Assembly (NCBI RefSeq): GCF_021018895.1
Contig: NC_079377.1
Location: 15,423,501 to 15,487,500, forward strand
Direction of reading: 5' to 3'
Length of the DNA stretch: 64,000 nt
Source of the DNA: Seriola aureovittata
Taxonomy: Eukaryota > Chordata > Actinopteri > Carangiformes > Carangidae
Each line of letters begins with the position of its first letter. Position 1 is the stretch's first letter. A program made the translations under genes and the position numbers. Positions 27,795 through 63,922 of this stretch are shown here, piece after piece. Below the pieces are notes generated by a model that saw only the letters and a list, made by a program, of their open reading frames with translations, was not told the origin of the DNA and made no database searches.

Positions 27795-28990
27795 AAAAAG
27801 AACAGTTCAACATTTTGGGAAGAACACTCTCACTCCCTGAAAGAAGCGTATTTCCCAAATTATGCTTCTTTCGGGGGAGTCATATGCAAGAAGAAATAGT
27901 CTGGCACAGTCTGTCTCAAGTCTGTCTCTAGTCTGCCTGAAATTAAAAGCCCTCTAGCATTTCAGTGGGCAGAAACCCTTTATTTCTTAATATTTCTTCT
28001 GCTGACGTTTCTGTTGTTTATATGCTCTTCAGATCTGCTAGTTTCTTTAGCAGTTAGTGATCACTCTCCTGCTCTCTCTGCTCGGTGTGTCAGATGTTTA
28101 GTTATTCCTCTGCCTCCTTTAGTAATGATTATACGTGTAATGTAAGTAGTGTATTTGCCATAATGGAGGCGAGGCTCAGTGTATTGGAAGTGCTCCTCCA
28201 CTTCCCTGCAGTTCCCGAGCAGCCAGGAAACCAGAGCAGCTTGGTAGACTGCCCATAACAAGAGGCATAGCCCTAAGCCCCTGGTTGGCATCCGTACATG
28301 GTCCAGCCATGTCCCAGTGTTATACCCAGTCTTGTTCGAAAAAAGTCTCTAAATCTAGCGACAATATGCTAAGTTGGCAACACTGCAGGCTGTAAACACC
28401 CCCTAATAGAACCTGTTTGCACTAGAAACTTCAACTTAGTGATTAGGCACTCGGCTGACCAATGGTGGAAATATGATCACTCAGTCAGTCAGTCAGAGAC
28501 ATTCTAGATTATAGGGCTGGCCCCGCTGTTGTGGTATAGCCAAAAATATGCCAACAACACTTCTAAAGATGAATCAACACATTGTTTCTTGTTTGTTCAA
28601 CGATTTGTGGTTTTAGACCTTGATGAACACCTGCCAGGTGAGGTCACTGGGTGTAGCATCTCGTCTTGTCTTCTTGTTGTTGCCATTGTGCTTTGTACAA
28701 AGACCAAAACAAAACCTGTGCTAACTAGCCGTATATGGGAAAACTACACCGTAGCTGGAGACACTGCACAGAAGTGCTCAACAAATGGATAAATTATTCT
28801 TTGTCATGAAATGCCTCCAACACACAATCAAATGTTCCAGTGTGTGTGTCAGGTGCCAGAGCCACGCTTGCTGTTCCTCCTTGCATCCAGCCTTTATGCT
28901 AAGCTAAAGACATCCTGACTCCAGCTTAGCAACACTCAGACATTAGTGATGTTGATCTTCTTATCTCACCCCTGGAATGAAAGCTTATGC
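27795..28990. mobile_element. Interspersed repeat pair in inverted orientation, possible non-autonomous DNA element
   Basis: The left end (from AACAGTTCAACATTTTGGGA) and the right end (CTTTATGCTAAGCTAA...GAAAGCTTATGCC) look like opposite-strand copies of one abundant teleost repeat that begins GTTCAACATTTTGGGAAA. If they are one insertion, it spans about 1.2 kb with long inverted ends. If not, they are two fragments about 0.9 kb apart. The interior contains another repeat-like stretch near 28,340-28,400. No coding remnant is seen. Confidence 0.45.
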
Positions 28991-30183
28991 CTTTAAATTG
29001 GGCTCAAATCTGTGCAAATACAGAGGCAAAGAGAGGGGAAATACAATATACACATACACAGGAGGTGAGTGAAAACAATTGTCACCGGTGAATTACCTGG
29101 AACGTAACTTGAGACCCAATTAAAGTGCAATACGTCATCACCTCACTCTGTGAAAACCCTTGTTTCCCCTGTTGTGTTTACATCACCGAGAAGTTAGATC
29201 AGTGGAGTAAACCTGTTCTCCACCTGCATTCACACACTCAACGCATTGTGTTCTATGAGTTGTCCTTTGTTTAATTATTATTTCCCAAGGACAGATAGAT
29301 TTCCCCTTATTGCTCAATCAGGCAGATTGTCATCCCACAAAGATGAATAGTGAGCATTGTGCTTCTTTTCTATGAAGTGATTGTTGCCAGCACCCAGAAG
29401 TCTGACACCTCCCTGTGAAATTTTGTTTACATAAGAGCTTGGTTTTGATCCGAATGCTCATTCAAGAAGTATGCCATCTCTTTCATCTGACAAAATAACA
29501 TGCATTGCCTCTGTGTACACTGCCTCATTTCTTTACCCTTTCATCTCTGATGGTTCACTCATGGGTTTGTTAACTCAGGGATGTCTGTCAAGGGTGTTTG
29601 GCAGCGTTGTTAGAATAACAATAGCAGATATGCCAGGTACTCAAGCAGAGAAAAGCTTTATTGTAACTCTTAGATTGTGAGGGGAGATAGCAGATTTTAG
29701 AACAGCAGTATAAACAAATACGTTGTGGGTTTTATTGCTCGTTAAGTGTTATCAAAATACACTTGATAAATGTCAGATCACAGTCTGATTCATTTGAAGT
29801 TTGGATTATGCAAACAAAATAAACATAAAATGCATAGAATGGAAACAGACTTTACAAGCGTAATTCAGCATTGTCATGAATCATAGCATGCATACTTGAT
29901 GCTGATATAAATGTTTGTTGTAGTTAAAATTTTCCAGTTTTTGAAAGTCTACAGTAGCATGAAAATGCACGTTGAGTGGAAATGCTGATTCATTCTTGTG
30001 GTATGACAACACAAAATGTTGCTGGTTAGGATGCCATTGTGTGGGCGAGTGTGGTGTCACTCCAAACCTCTCACACCCCAAGCTTCACCCATATAAGGGT
30101 GTGTGGGTGTGAGTGTGGACATGTGTGGACATGTGTAAATGTGTTTGTATATGTGTAATGGCTGTTCGGTGGCATGCGGGGGC

Positions 30184-30186
<3 letters not shown>

Positions 30187-30263
<77 letters not shown>
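30187..30263. repeat. (TG)n microsatellite
   Basis: TG tract with two interruptions; a short CA tract follows at 30339-30354 in the opposite sense, and another near 30440. Confidence 0.97.
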
Positions 30264-30265
<2 letters not shown>

Positions 30266-30624
30266 GTCGTGGATGCTGTTGTTGTTGCTATTGTTTCTCT
30301 GGATTCCACTAAATGTACTGTAGCTATGTTTGTGTATCACACACACACACACACTCACCCTGGCCTTCCTTGAGTTTGGGCACATGCCTGTGGCCAGTGT
30401 TAGTCTGTGGTTGGCGTAATGATGACAGGCTCACACATACGCACACACACAAAGATTCCAGGACCCCCACAAACATGACTTGGCTGAGCCTGCATGGTAT
30501 ACTGTACTGCTGACAATTCTCCCATTACTCTTGATTACTCTGAAGAATGGACACTAAATTGTTTAAATGGAGTGTGTCTCTCTGTATGTCTGCCTGCCTC
30601 CTTGTCAATGCATCTATTCTCAAC

Positions 30625-30870
30625 AGTGGCGCAACAACTATTCAAAAGTAACAATACCACAATGTAAAAACACTATTACAAGCTAAAGTCCTGCATTCAA
30701 AATCCAAGTAACCTCAGTGATTGTTTAAAGTATAATCAGCAAAACTGTAAAGTATTATAATGCTATTATAAGTATTGTTCCCATTTTGCAAGCAGAATGG
30801 CTCCTGGCAGTGTTACATGTTCATATATTATATGATTATGTTATTATTCCTGATGCAAATGTAAACAGAA
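30625..30870. repeat. Degraded abundant teleost interspersed repeat
   Basis: Contains the diagnostic words AAAGTCCTGCATTCAAAAT, GCAGAATGGCTCCTGGCAGT and ATTATTCCTGATGCA in the expected order. I recognise these from a repeat widespread in fish genomes. Its class is uncertain; it is heavily diverged. Confidence 0.55.
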
Positions 30871-32053
30871 AATTTTAACTATTGTTTGTACTTTTTTGGT
30901 AGTCTTATGTGCTGTTAAACATTGAATTGTATTTTATAGGGTCATTACGGCTGATCCTCAATGACACTCAAAACCTAACCTTGTCTTCCACAGACAAGCT
31001 TCAATTTAATGTCTATGGATGTAAAAACGGATAAAGAGGTTATCTGGCCAGGTCAGATATCAAGAGAGTCTCATGCTCCTTTTGATCTGACACGAGAATC
31101 GAGCAGAAAGTACAGTAATTTCTTTGCCATCTTCTAATCTAAACAGGTCTAATTACAGACACCAAGGTGTATTTGGGTGGATTCATAACCTACACATTAC
31201 AGCACATCCATTGCACAACAGCCGGGAAATGGGATGTGCTGCGCAACAGGAAAGACTGAGAACCAAGATCCCTTTTTTTTCTCGAGTTGCATCACAGAAA
31301 CCCAAAAGTCCTGCGGTGCACCTCATTTCATGAATTCTAGTGTAGATTGAGTAAGATGAAGTAATTAGAGGCTTTAGCTTGGATAGCTAGCTATCTGCTC
31401 TGCTGCACATGAAGGCCGGGAAGTTATAATTAGAAAGTAGCCAGCAACACCAAAGGGTTAGGTGGCAAACACTCACCAGGACATACATACTTATTACCCC
31501 TCTTGCAGTTATCATTTGATATAGCAGCATCCTGTCCTGTTTTTAATGTTCAACTGACATCGCCCTGATGGACCATCCTCTGCCTCCGTAGCAGGATGTG
31601 GCCTGTTGAGGCTCCAGTAATGACTCATTAAAGTAGTATGTTTGTTGTAAGTATGTTTTCTGTGAGTGTGTGTCTGCACATATCTCAGCAATTGTGTATA
31701 ATGGGTTTGAGAAGCATATCTGGGCCAAACATTTAAACCATCTACTCAGCCTCAACCACTGATTGGGCTCTGAGTTAAACACCACTGAGTGATTGTTCAA
31801 ATAACTCTTGCTTTCCAGAGGGGGATGGTTGTTTTTTTGCCAGAAAACTTTTCCCACCCGTACCGTACCAACCTTTAAGTGAATATTTGGACTAAATTGT
31901 TCGGACTCTAACTACTGCAGGAGAAATTACATTCAACACATCCTCACTGAAACAGTTTCCCCCGTTTTTTTTCTTTTGTAACACAGTGGAGCAGGGGAAA
32001 AAATACTGTCAAAAATGAGTGGCAGAAAGAAGGAGTAAGGTTATCACATGATG

Positions 32054-32059
32054 TTTAAT
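32054..32059 (-). terminator. dkk1: Candidate dkk1 polyadenylation signal ATTAAA
   Basis: ATTAAA on the minus strand, inside a very AT-rich stretch about 580 nt past the stop codon. It is a plausible 3' end signal; other AT-rich positions further on cannot be excluded. Confidence 0.45.
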
Positions 32060-32636
32060 AAAAACAAATATATTCAAATTTTCTATATATAACATTTTCT
32101 TATAAAACAATATATATAACACATTTACAATGCATGCAGCACCATGTCTTTATAATACTGGTGTTGACAGAATTCAATAGCTCAATTAAGTGCCACCTCC
32201 AGGATAATATTTACAATACAGTAATTTACTGCAATAACTGAGGCTCGAAGTTCCATAAAAAGAGAAACAAAACAGCTCTGCCATTACCGACGAAAATGAA
32301 TCAATGTTCCAAAGACTTCTGAGATGTCACTTCCTAACTTCCGACTCCTCATCTGTTGATGGGGAATTGGATCAGTCCGCCTTGCACTGTTGCATCCCTC
32401 TGGGTGTATCACTTTTCCAGGGATCATGTCTATCCTTCCGGGTGCTGTGTTTGAGTCAGCAACTTTGGCAGGAAAGAATGTCTTAGGTGTTGGGTGTCTA
32501 TGTCTGTATGTCAGCATCTCTGGTGTATGCAAGGTTGAGAAGTGTTGGTCAGTGTCTCACTGATATGTGGGTTTGCTGGTTGTGTGTCAGTGTCTGTGTG
32601 AGAGTGTATTTCTGTCTGTGTGTCCGCGCGTTTATG
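32054..32636 (-). other. dkk1: dkk1 3' untranslated region (putative)
   Basis: Sequence after the dkk1 stop becomes AT-rich leftward. On the minus strand an ATTAAA hexamer (the commonest variant polyadenylation signal) sits at 32059-32054, predicting cleavage near 32,030-32,045 and a 3'UTR of about 600 nt. No coding potential is seen. The end point is inferred from the hexamer only. Confidence 0.55.
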
Positions 32637-32902
32637 TCAGCGTCTCTGACAGGTGTGTAGGTTCCGGGCTGCAGTCCTGCTGACACTTTGGTCTCGCTCT
32701 CCTTTCTCTGGTCGGCAAGCCAGACCGTCACCACAGTCGCAGCGCTGGAACAGCTCCAAGCCGTGGGTGCCTTTCCTGCGGTGGCGTGTACACACCTGGC
32801 CCTCCGTCAGCACAGGCTTGCAGATGCGAGACCAGAAGTGTCTGGCGCAGCACAGACCCTCTGAGCAGTCTGCAGATCTCAGGCAAGTATCCCCCTCCTG
32901 GC
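32637..32902 (-). CDS. dkk1: dkk1 coding exon 4 (CRD2 and stop)
   Basis: Acceptor CTCCAG|GCC restores [10 protein letters not shown], matching the vertebrate Dkk1 CRD2 start. Ten cysteines follow (162, 168, 173, 174, 183, 193, 210, 212, 218, 240), with the His-Arg-Arg-Lys-Gly loop HRRKG that in this family faces LRP6. The frame stops at TGA 32639-32637 after CQRR. Confidence 0.95.
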
Positions 32903-33832
32903 CTGGAGACAGAAGGAAGAGAGCGATGAAAACATGTTGCATGAAACAGACCTCTATGAAAGTCTCTTGGGTTGTTACTTGAACCAAGAAAAGCCTGCTG
33001 ATTCTTTGCAGGACACTCACCTTTCACAGCATGTGGCCTCTTGGGCTGATGCTCCATGGTGTTGTTGTGTTTGGGCAAGCCGGTGATGATGGATGCATCG
33101 GTACCATCTATATCATTTGCTTGGCAAACACCTAGGTCAAAGGGCAAAAGAAAAACTGCATTTAGGGTATGTATTTACCACAGTAGATGTCAAGTTATCC
33201 GGCACATGGGCATATTAGAATGAATGGATATCAGTAAATATGCATGCAAGATACTGACTACAAGCAAACTTTCCCGAGCTATGAGAATACCAACAGGAAC
33301 TTCTCACTGTTAGTGTTTATTTTGGATGGGATGCCTCTGCTTACCGTTGCTGCAGCGGTTTCCTGCACAACACATAGAGTCCCGTGCGCAACGCTTCCGG
33401 CTCTTACGGCAGGGCAGGCAGGCGCCTCGGACGTCGTTGCAGAATTCATCACCTCCGCAGTCTTCATCATCCGTGCAAACACCCGACTGCTATAGTATGA
33501 CAAGAACAAAGGCAGCGTGTCATAGAAATGTTGATATATTACCTATAAAACTTACTTAAAACCTAGCTTTTTTTTCGGGGCGCACAGGCTTGACTTTTAC
33601 GCACGGGAAAGTTAATTACCTGCAAGGTGTCTACGGGTAATTTGTGCCCCACGCTACCGGAGGGTGAGGTGCGCGGACTCGGACTGACAGTGTTTGTGCC
33701 TTTGCCACCCGAAGCTCCGGGCAAGTTTTTGATGGCGTTGGAGTTCATCAGGACTGTCCCCGCGTAAACGTCCCCAAGGTATCCAAACAGCGTGAGATAC
33801 ACAGCCAAGAAGCGATGCGCTGGTAACTTCAT
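32637..33832 (-). CDS. dkk1: dkk1, Dickkopf-1 secreted Wnt antagonist (complete, 4 coding exons)
   Basis: Joined exons 33832-33620, 33486-33345, 33131-33021 and 32902-32637 give 732 nt, encoding 243 aa plus TGA. Residues 1-24 look like a signal peptide, cut after DVYA. The LRP5/6-binding NXI-type motif NAIK follows at residues 32-35. CRD1 (Cys75-Cys121) and CRD2 (Cys162-Cys240, colipase-fold type) each have exactly ten cysteines. CRD2 carries the family hallmark [13 protein letters not shown] and ends HTCQRR. A short linker joins them, with an N-glycosylation sequon NNT at 141-143. Family knowledge: Dkk1 binds LRP5/6 and Kremen and blocks canonical Wnt signalling extracellularly, acting in head and axis patterning. 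All introns are short (133, 213, 118 bp), GT-AG, with matching phases. The start ATG has A at -3 and no upstream ATG lies in the predicted leader. Length fits fish Dkk1. The identity is firm; the a/b paralogue is not assigned. Confidence 0.96.
33021..33131 (-). CDS. dkk1: dkk1 coding exon 3 (end of CRD1 and linker)
   Basis: Acceptor CCTAG|GTG, donor GAAAG|GTGAG; 111 nt. It supplies GVCQ, with the tenth CRD1 cysteine, then a poorly conserved linker with an NNT sequon and the basic stretch KRPHAVKG leading into CRD2. Confidence 0.93.
33345..33486 (-). CDS. dkk1: dkk1 coding exon 2 (most of CRD1)
   Basis: Acceptor TATAGCAG|TCG, donor AACG|GTAAGC; 142 nt, phase 0 in, one base carried over. The translation holds nine of the ten CRD1 cysteines, with the dibasic stretch RKSRKRC and the CC pair typical of Dkk1. 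Using the AG three bases upstream would add one Gln without changing the frame (a NAGNAG-type tandem acceptor), so the exact start is uncertain by 3 nt. Confidence 0.94.
33620..33832 (-). CDS. dkk1: dkk1 coding exon 1 (signal peptide and NXI motif)
   Basis: Starts at the ATG 33832-33830 (MKLPAHRF...) and ends ...VDTLQ at the donor CTGCAG|GTAATT. It encodes 71 codons in phase 0. It covers the hydrophobic leader, the conserved SNAIKNLPG segment and a Ser/Thr/Pro/Gly-rich stretch before CRD1. Reading through the donor leads into a non-Dkk tail, so the exon must end here. Confidence 0.95.
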
Positions 33833-34014
33833 GATTCTCCCTGTAAACACTGTTGCGCTGCAAACACACGGACAGAAAATCCCTTCTGTTTTGCTGAAAA
33901 AAAACGACCGAGTGACAAAGTCCAAAGTGGCCTTGAATCCTGAATCCCAAAGTTTCCACAGCGTTTCGACACGATGCTTGGAAAGTCTCCTGCCTCTCAG
34001 CCCTGGGATGATCT

Positions 34015-34021
34015 CTTTATA
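34015..34021 (-). promoter_or_regulatory. dkk1: dkk1 TATA box (TATAAAG)
   Basis: TATAAAG on the minus strand, 183-189 bp upstream of the dkk1 ATG. It predicts a start site near 33,985-33,992 and a 5'UTR of about 155 nt. That leader contains no upstream ATG. A GC box lies a few tens of bases further upstream. Vertebrate DKK1 promoters are TATA-type, so the arrangement fits. Confidence 0.7.
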
Positions 34022-34041
34022 CATGTGGACCTGTTTGTCTT

Positions 34042-34050
34042 CCCGCCCCT
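34042..34050 (-). promoter_or_regulatory. GC box upstream of dkk1 TATA
   Basis: Minus-strand AGGGGCGGG lies about 21-30 bp upstream of the TATA box. This is a consensus Sp/KLF site in a normal core-promoter position. Confidence 0.45.
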
Positions 34051-34060
34051 CGCTGTGCAC

Positions 34061-34088
34061 AACAAAGGCGGAGGGTGGAATTTCAAAG
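34061..34088. promoter_or_regulatory. Proximal pair of TCF/LEF-type motifs at dkk1
   Basis: Plus-strand AACAAAG (34061-34067) and TTCAAAG (34082-34088) both fit WWCAAAG, the complement of CTTTGWW. They lie about 40-70 bp upstream of the TATA box. DKK1 is a known direct beta-catenin/TCF target that forms a negative feedback loop. Occupancy here is inferred. Confidence 0.5.
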
Positions 34089-37000
34089 AGAGCCCCACTG
34101 TACGGAAATGGCCTTCTATTCTCCCTGCACAGGACTGCGTTTCACAATGTTTGTGTAATGATAATGACCTGCAAAGTCTGTCTGAATGCCCATCACCTAG
34201 TGACGCAAACTGGAAATAAAGTATATCCACAGTAAGATTTAGCCACTCAATCTGCTTGGTAGGGTATAAAATAACATTTTTGATACAAAAATTTAAAAAA
34301 GTGAATAAATTAACTATGCACCCAATTTTTTTTCTCAAAACAAATGTAGTTTTGTCAAGGTCTACCAGTTGTGTGACTTTGTCTCAACACCTTGTGAAAA
34401 AAACAAATGTGATAGTTTACTCCTTGACAGAGCTAGCAGTATTATGATATGATTTTAATTATCTTGTTTTCAAACAAAAAACATGATTATGAGACCAAAC
34501 TTGTTAAAAAGTCATTTTCTTGTTTTATAGACCACTTAGTCGACTATTCTATTATTCTTTGTTTTTCCAAAAAAAATATTGATGCCAACAGTTCACCGTT
34601 TATTAATAGTCTATATTTCATTTTAATGACTTTCAAACTATTATACGTGTAATTATAAGAACAATTGTATATGCTACAAAATATTTATTTGTGAAGTGAG
34701 TTTGCTTTATAGCTGTAGTAAAAGCTCACCAGTATGCCTCACAATGTGGGATTTAGTGCGTTTCTTTCTTCATAAACTCCGTTACCCCTCTCTATAAAAG
34801 CGGTTTGGTTATTCCAGTTTCTTTGACATTCAAGTAGCCTAACTGCCCTTTGGCTGTGTGATGACAGTGATTGAAGTTACTTGTGTCGATTAACCACTTC
34901 ATTTGATCCTTCTGATTGCAAAGGGGGCAATTATCCTCCAAAGTGTGCTTGATTACACCAGTGGCGGACATCAATGTGTAGGATATGCAGACCATTAAGG
35001 GGTGTGAAAAGTTTACCGAATTAATGGACTTCCGTGGCGAGACCTTTCAGGGTTGACTGGCACTTTGAGATTAAAGTCAACTGTGAACCGTCCTGCTCCC
35101 TGACCCTATGGGATCGTCCACTGCAAGAAATGGCCCCATTAAGGAGAGATTTATCTTGAAGTGTTCAAATTTAAACCTGAAAAGTGGGATTGTGACCTAA
35201 ATCTGCCAACCAAGCCAGATCATGTCACCTCTTCCTCCACAGACTTATTTCAACGTTTTTTTCCCCTGTGATCTAATCTATCTCTTAGCAAGACGTTCCC
35301 TTAGAATCATTAAAATAAGTGAAACAGTATTTTGCGGGAAAGATCACTCTTTTTTTTCGGGTCAGGACACTGAGGCTTAATTACTTTACTTGTCCAATTT
35401 TGCAGCATTTGACAAAGTCCAGTCAGTGTGCTGAGTAAAAGCTCACAGGTGCTGATGTGCACGATGGAAACGAGCCCTTTAGTTTCGCTGTTAAAATATC
35501 CTGGCACTTGGACGTCATCTGCTGGTCATCTATAGCCCATGTTTGAGTGTGAGGATGGATGTGTGCTTATGAGAGAGAGATGCGCCGTAGACACCTGACA
35601 AACACACTGTAGCACTTTGCGTGTTTGAATTGCTGTATATCTTTTGAAGTAGCGCTTTTATCTCCACTTTACTAAATGTCAGTGCTGGCAAGGTGAGCTC
35701 CTTTGATGCACTTTGATCCCCTTTGATCTCCCAGAAGTGTCACCCTGTTGTTATGGCTGAAGCCATTTCCCTGTCCCCCAAACAGATTTGTTGTGTGAAT
35801 AACACTGAGACCAGAGAAGCTGAATCATCTGCACTTACGACTAAGTGGAGGACATTAACTGTGGGACTGATTATTAGATCTCAGGCGACCTGAGCCAGTT
35901 CACATCAGGCTGAGACAGTTTTGTTGAGCGAGATCTGTTTTACCTGGAGCTCCCTCGTGTGGCAGTTGCAGCAAACTGTACAAAATCTCCATTACACAAG
36001 CTTTCAATCAATCATGCTGAGTTGTTTAAAATAACTAAGACAAACACCACTCAAAAGTATTGTTTTTACTCTATAATTTTAAAAATCTTACACGTGGCAC
36101 TCTGCAAAACTAATGTACAGCAGAATAAACAACATAACACAAGGCAGATATCAGGTAACATTGCAGAAGGCGGTCAATAAGAGACTCAAAACCAGTGGTT
36201 TGTAAAGTCATGATGTACATAAGGCTTTGTGATAAACATAACCTGTCCTTAATACAGTAAAATACTTATGGTATGCCTACAGAGCTAAGATTTCTTCTCA
36301 TTTGTAGCTCTCCATCAACATCATTGATTTATACCATTTAAATGTAAAGATGTCTGTTTGGCTTTCTGGGATGAAATATGAGTTGTGCTGTTCGGCTTTA
36401 TTTAACCCAAACCATAAAATGAAAATCTGGATGATGATGCATTATGATCGAGGTTATCATACAGTAAAGATTGTCAACAGTGGCAAACAAGAGTATTGTT
36501 TTCAAATTAATGAAAAACTGCAAATCATTCTTGCCATCTCTAAATACTCAGATCACATGGACTTTTGTCGGCTGAAACAGAAGGTCCCTCTGAGCTTTCA
36601 TTTACTGTTCACTTCATATCAGACCAGCTGTGGTTGATTTCATAAGATCACGTTAGATATGTAGAGAAAAGCATGTCATTGCAGCCATGATAGGTATGAT
36701 AGATTTTTATAATCTTACTGTTAATAAATGTTTCTGTGAGAGAAATCAAAGGGGTGAAGCAGGACATTTATTTCATACACACTTTTGTCCGCCATCAAAA
36801 GACTAGAAATTCTCTTTCCAAGGTGATTAATGTATTTATTAGATATAACAAAGGATGAGAAGCAGCCATCTAAGAGGACACATACGTTTTTGAGGTGTAT
36901 ATGTGTTCATGCAGCATCGAAAAGGTCTTGCGATGTTAATTTTGTATGCCATTGATTTAAGGCACTTATATTTCTTCTGATTTTATGTTGTTATGCTTTT

Positions 37001-38245
37001 TAGGTGATCAGCTGGGTGAGAGATCATGGAGTTAGTGGTCAAAGCTGTGAGCTTCACAAAATATAATCTGCCTTTTTTTTTTTTTAATTTTGCCGTCTGT
37101 CTGAAGGAGACACTTTTAAATTTCTATAAGACGATGTTTACGTGTTGGAAGTCTTAAGATAATGTGGACGTGGTAAATTTTGCCTCCAAAGATGAGGATG
37201 GTTAATTTATATGAATGAACTTAACATGGTTAAACCTATTAAAACACCTTGAAAATACCACTTAGCACAATGTAACATGGTGTCAAGTGATATCAAACAA
37301 AACTTCACTCAAGTTTACAAATTGACACAAGTCTCCAATTTTTGAAAAAGAAGTCAAGTACGTTACAAGAAACCAAGCACAAAAAAAATTACTATACAAA
37401 AACAATAACCAGTACTGTCATCTCACCATCGCTTATCATAATTTATCAGCAATTTAACAGCACCAAAGACATTAAAACCATGTTCACAGTTATATCAGAA
37501 CTATACAGGAGCAAACAGAGGATGTCCCGTTTGGTTGAATGGGGAAGAGGCATTTGGGTGATTTAAAAAACAAATTTAAGAAGTATGTAGGTAGAGAAGC
37601 GTTCATATGCGTGTTTAAAAGCGTATTAAAGAACAAACAAAGAGTGTGACTTCATCTACTGAAGCTTAAAATTACCTAGAACTGCTGATTTTCTCAGTTA
37701 ATGGTCTTAAGTGCATAATGACAGATTGCTTCATGGAAACTCTAGCTGACATTTCATGTGTGTCGGTGTGTGTGATTCATTAAAATTTAAGTAGGGCACT
37801 TGAAGAGTCACGTCTCTTTTGACTCGATGCACAGTGTTTGTGCTTTTCAAGGTAGGTTTATTTTATGTAAAGTGTACTAAGTATTTGATTTCAGCCCGGT
37901 TGTGTTCATTTGTGAGAATGTAACTTGTAAATTCAAATACTATGTACCGTACAAACTGTATGCCGTATGGATGTTAAACGAGAAGAAAACCAGTGACATT
38001 CAGGTTAGTCTTGAGCACTTGATGCCAGGTTTACTTGCAGACTGTAGTGTTTAGATCTCTGAAAAGGATCCAAACTCGCAGCAAGCAGCTGCATGTCAAA
38101 AACCAGGGAACAACTGCAGTATCATGTTGTAACCTCCCGAAGTCCACCAAGTATTTCACCAAATATTGCGGAGAAACAAACGGAGAAAAAAAAAATCATC
38201 AGCTTCTTCTCTTTTTGAGCAGTCAATCATCACACTTTTCGTACT
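34089..38245. other. dkk1-prkg1 intergenic region
   Basis: About 4.1 kb between the dkk1 promoter and the first candidate prkg1 polyadenylation signal. I see no exon with splice signals. It is AT-rich, with the triple TCF/LEF array near 35.7 kb, one further ATCAAAG at 36745-36751, and otherwise unremarkable sequence. Part of it may be prkg1 3'UTR, which is long in other vertebrates. Confidence 0.6.
35701..35727. promoter_or_regulatory. Triple CTTTGAT array, candidate Wnt-responsive element
   Basis: CTTTGAT occurs at 35701-35707, 35711-35717 and 35721-35727, all in the same orientation and with exact 10-bp spacing (one helical turn). Each is a full match to the high-affinity TCF/LEF core. The array is about 1.7 kb upstream of the predicted dkk1 start site and within the dkk1-prkg1 intergenic space. 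Confidence 0.55.
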
Positions 38246-38251
38246 TTTATT
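38246..38251 (-). terminator. prkg1: Candidate prkg1 polyadenylation signal AATAAA
   Basis: Canonical hexamer on the minus strand about 430 nt past the stop. The upstream ATTAAA at 38572-38567 is an alternative. Not decidable without transcripts. Confidence 0.35.
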
Positions 38252-38363
38252 TATCCTATAACCAAAACTTGACTATCGATCATTCATTCACCCACGAAAC
38301 ATCTTTCTCTGTTAACCTGGGAAAAACCTGGCTCCATTATCAGCCTCTGTTGGATTGTGTTTA

Positions 38364-38387
38364 TGTGTATGTGTGTGTGTGTGTGTA
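38364..38387. repeat. Short (TG)n
   Basis: About ten TG units, possibly within the prkg1 3'UTR. Confidence 0.9.
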
Positions 38388-38576
38388 TCCCTGCACTTTC
38401 TTTGCCTGCGCCTTTAGAGCTGAGTGTAAGACAACACTGAAGAAGTGCTACAGCAGTCCCATTATAAATGCTTGATCCAGAGCCACAGTGAAATAAAGGC
38501 ATATCGGTGACCCAGAGGGTTTGCCATCCATGTGTTTATCTTCTTCTCCATATCTTCTCTTTCATTTTTAATGCAG

Positions 38577-38597
38577 TTTTTTTTTTTTTTTTTTTTT
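38577..38597. repeat. Homopolymer T21 (A21 on gene strand)
   Basis: Uninterrupted T run just downstream of the prkg1 stop; a genomic A-tract in the predicted 3'UTR. Confidence 0.95.
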
Positions 38598-38677
38598 ACA
38601 ACACAGCCATGTCGTCAAGATGGCCTCCAAGCCAACAAAAGATGAGTTCCTTTTGGTTTTAAGGGGAGAGGAGGACT

Positions 38678-63922
<25,245 letters not shown>

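Larger units (their letters stand above)
18826..32053. other. Non-coding, downstream of dkk1 3' end
   Basis: No exons recognised. It holds the homeodomain-core cluster near 19.2 kb, a 9-bp inverted repeat at 20,344-20,367, TG/TC tracts near 21.3-21.7 kb and 30.2 kb, and repeat copies at 27.8-29.0 and 30.6-30.9 kb. The rest is plain unique-looking sequence. Confidence 0.55.
38246..38677 (-). other. prkg1: prkg1 3' untranslated region (minimum extent, putative)
   Basis: Sequence past the prkg1 stop contains a 21-nt A tract on the minus strand (38597-38577), then ATTAAA (38572-38567) and AATAAA (38251-38246). Either hexamer could end the transcript; a longer 3'UTR running toward 36-37 kb is also possible. 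Confidence 0.4.

Noticed and set aside
33654..33959. Alternative minus-strand frame overlapping dkk1 exon 1
   Set aside because: Out of frame with the Dkk1 protein and lacking an ATG at its start; a shadow of the true exon.
38577..38597. A21 run near prkg1 end as a retroposed poly(A) tail
   Set aside because: No processed gene copy or target duplication flanks it; better seen as a homopolymer in the 3'UTR.
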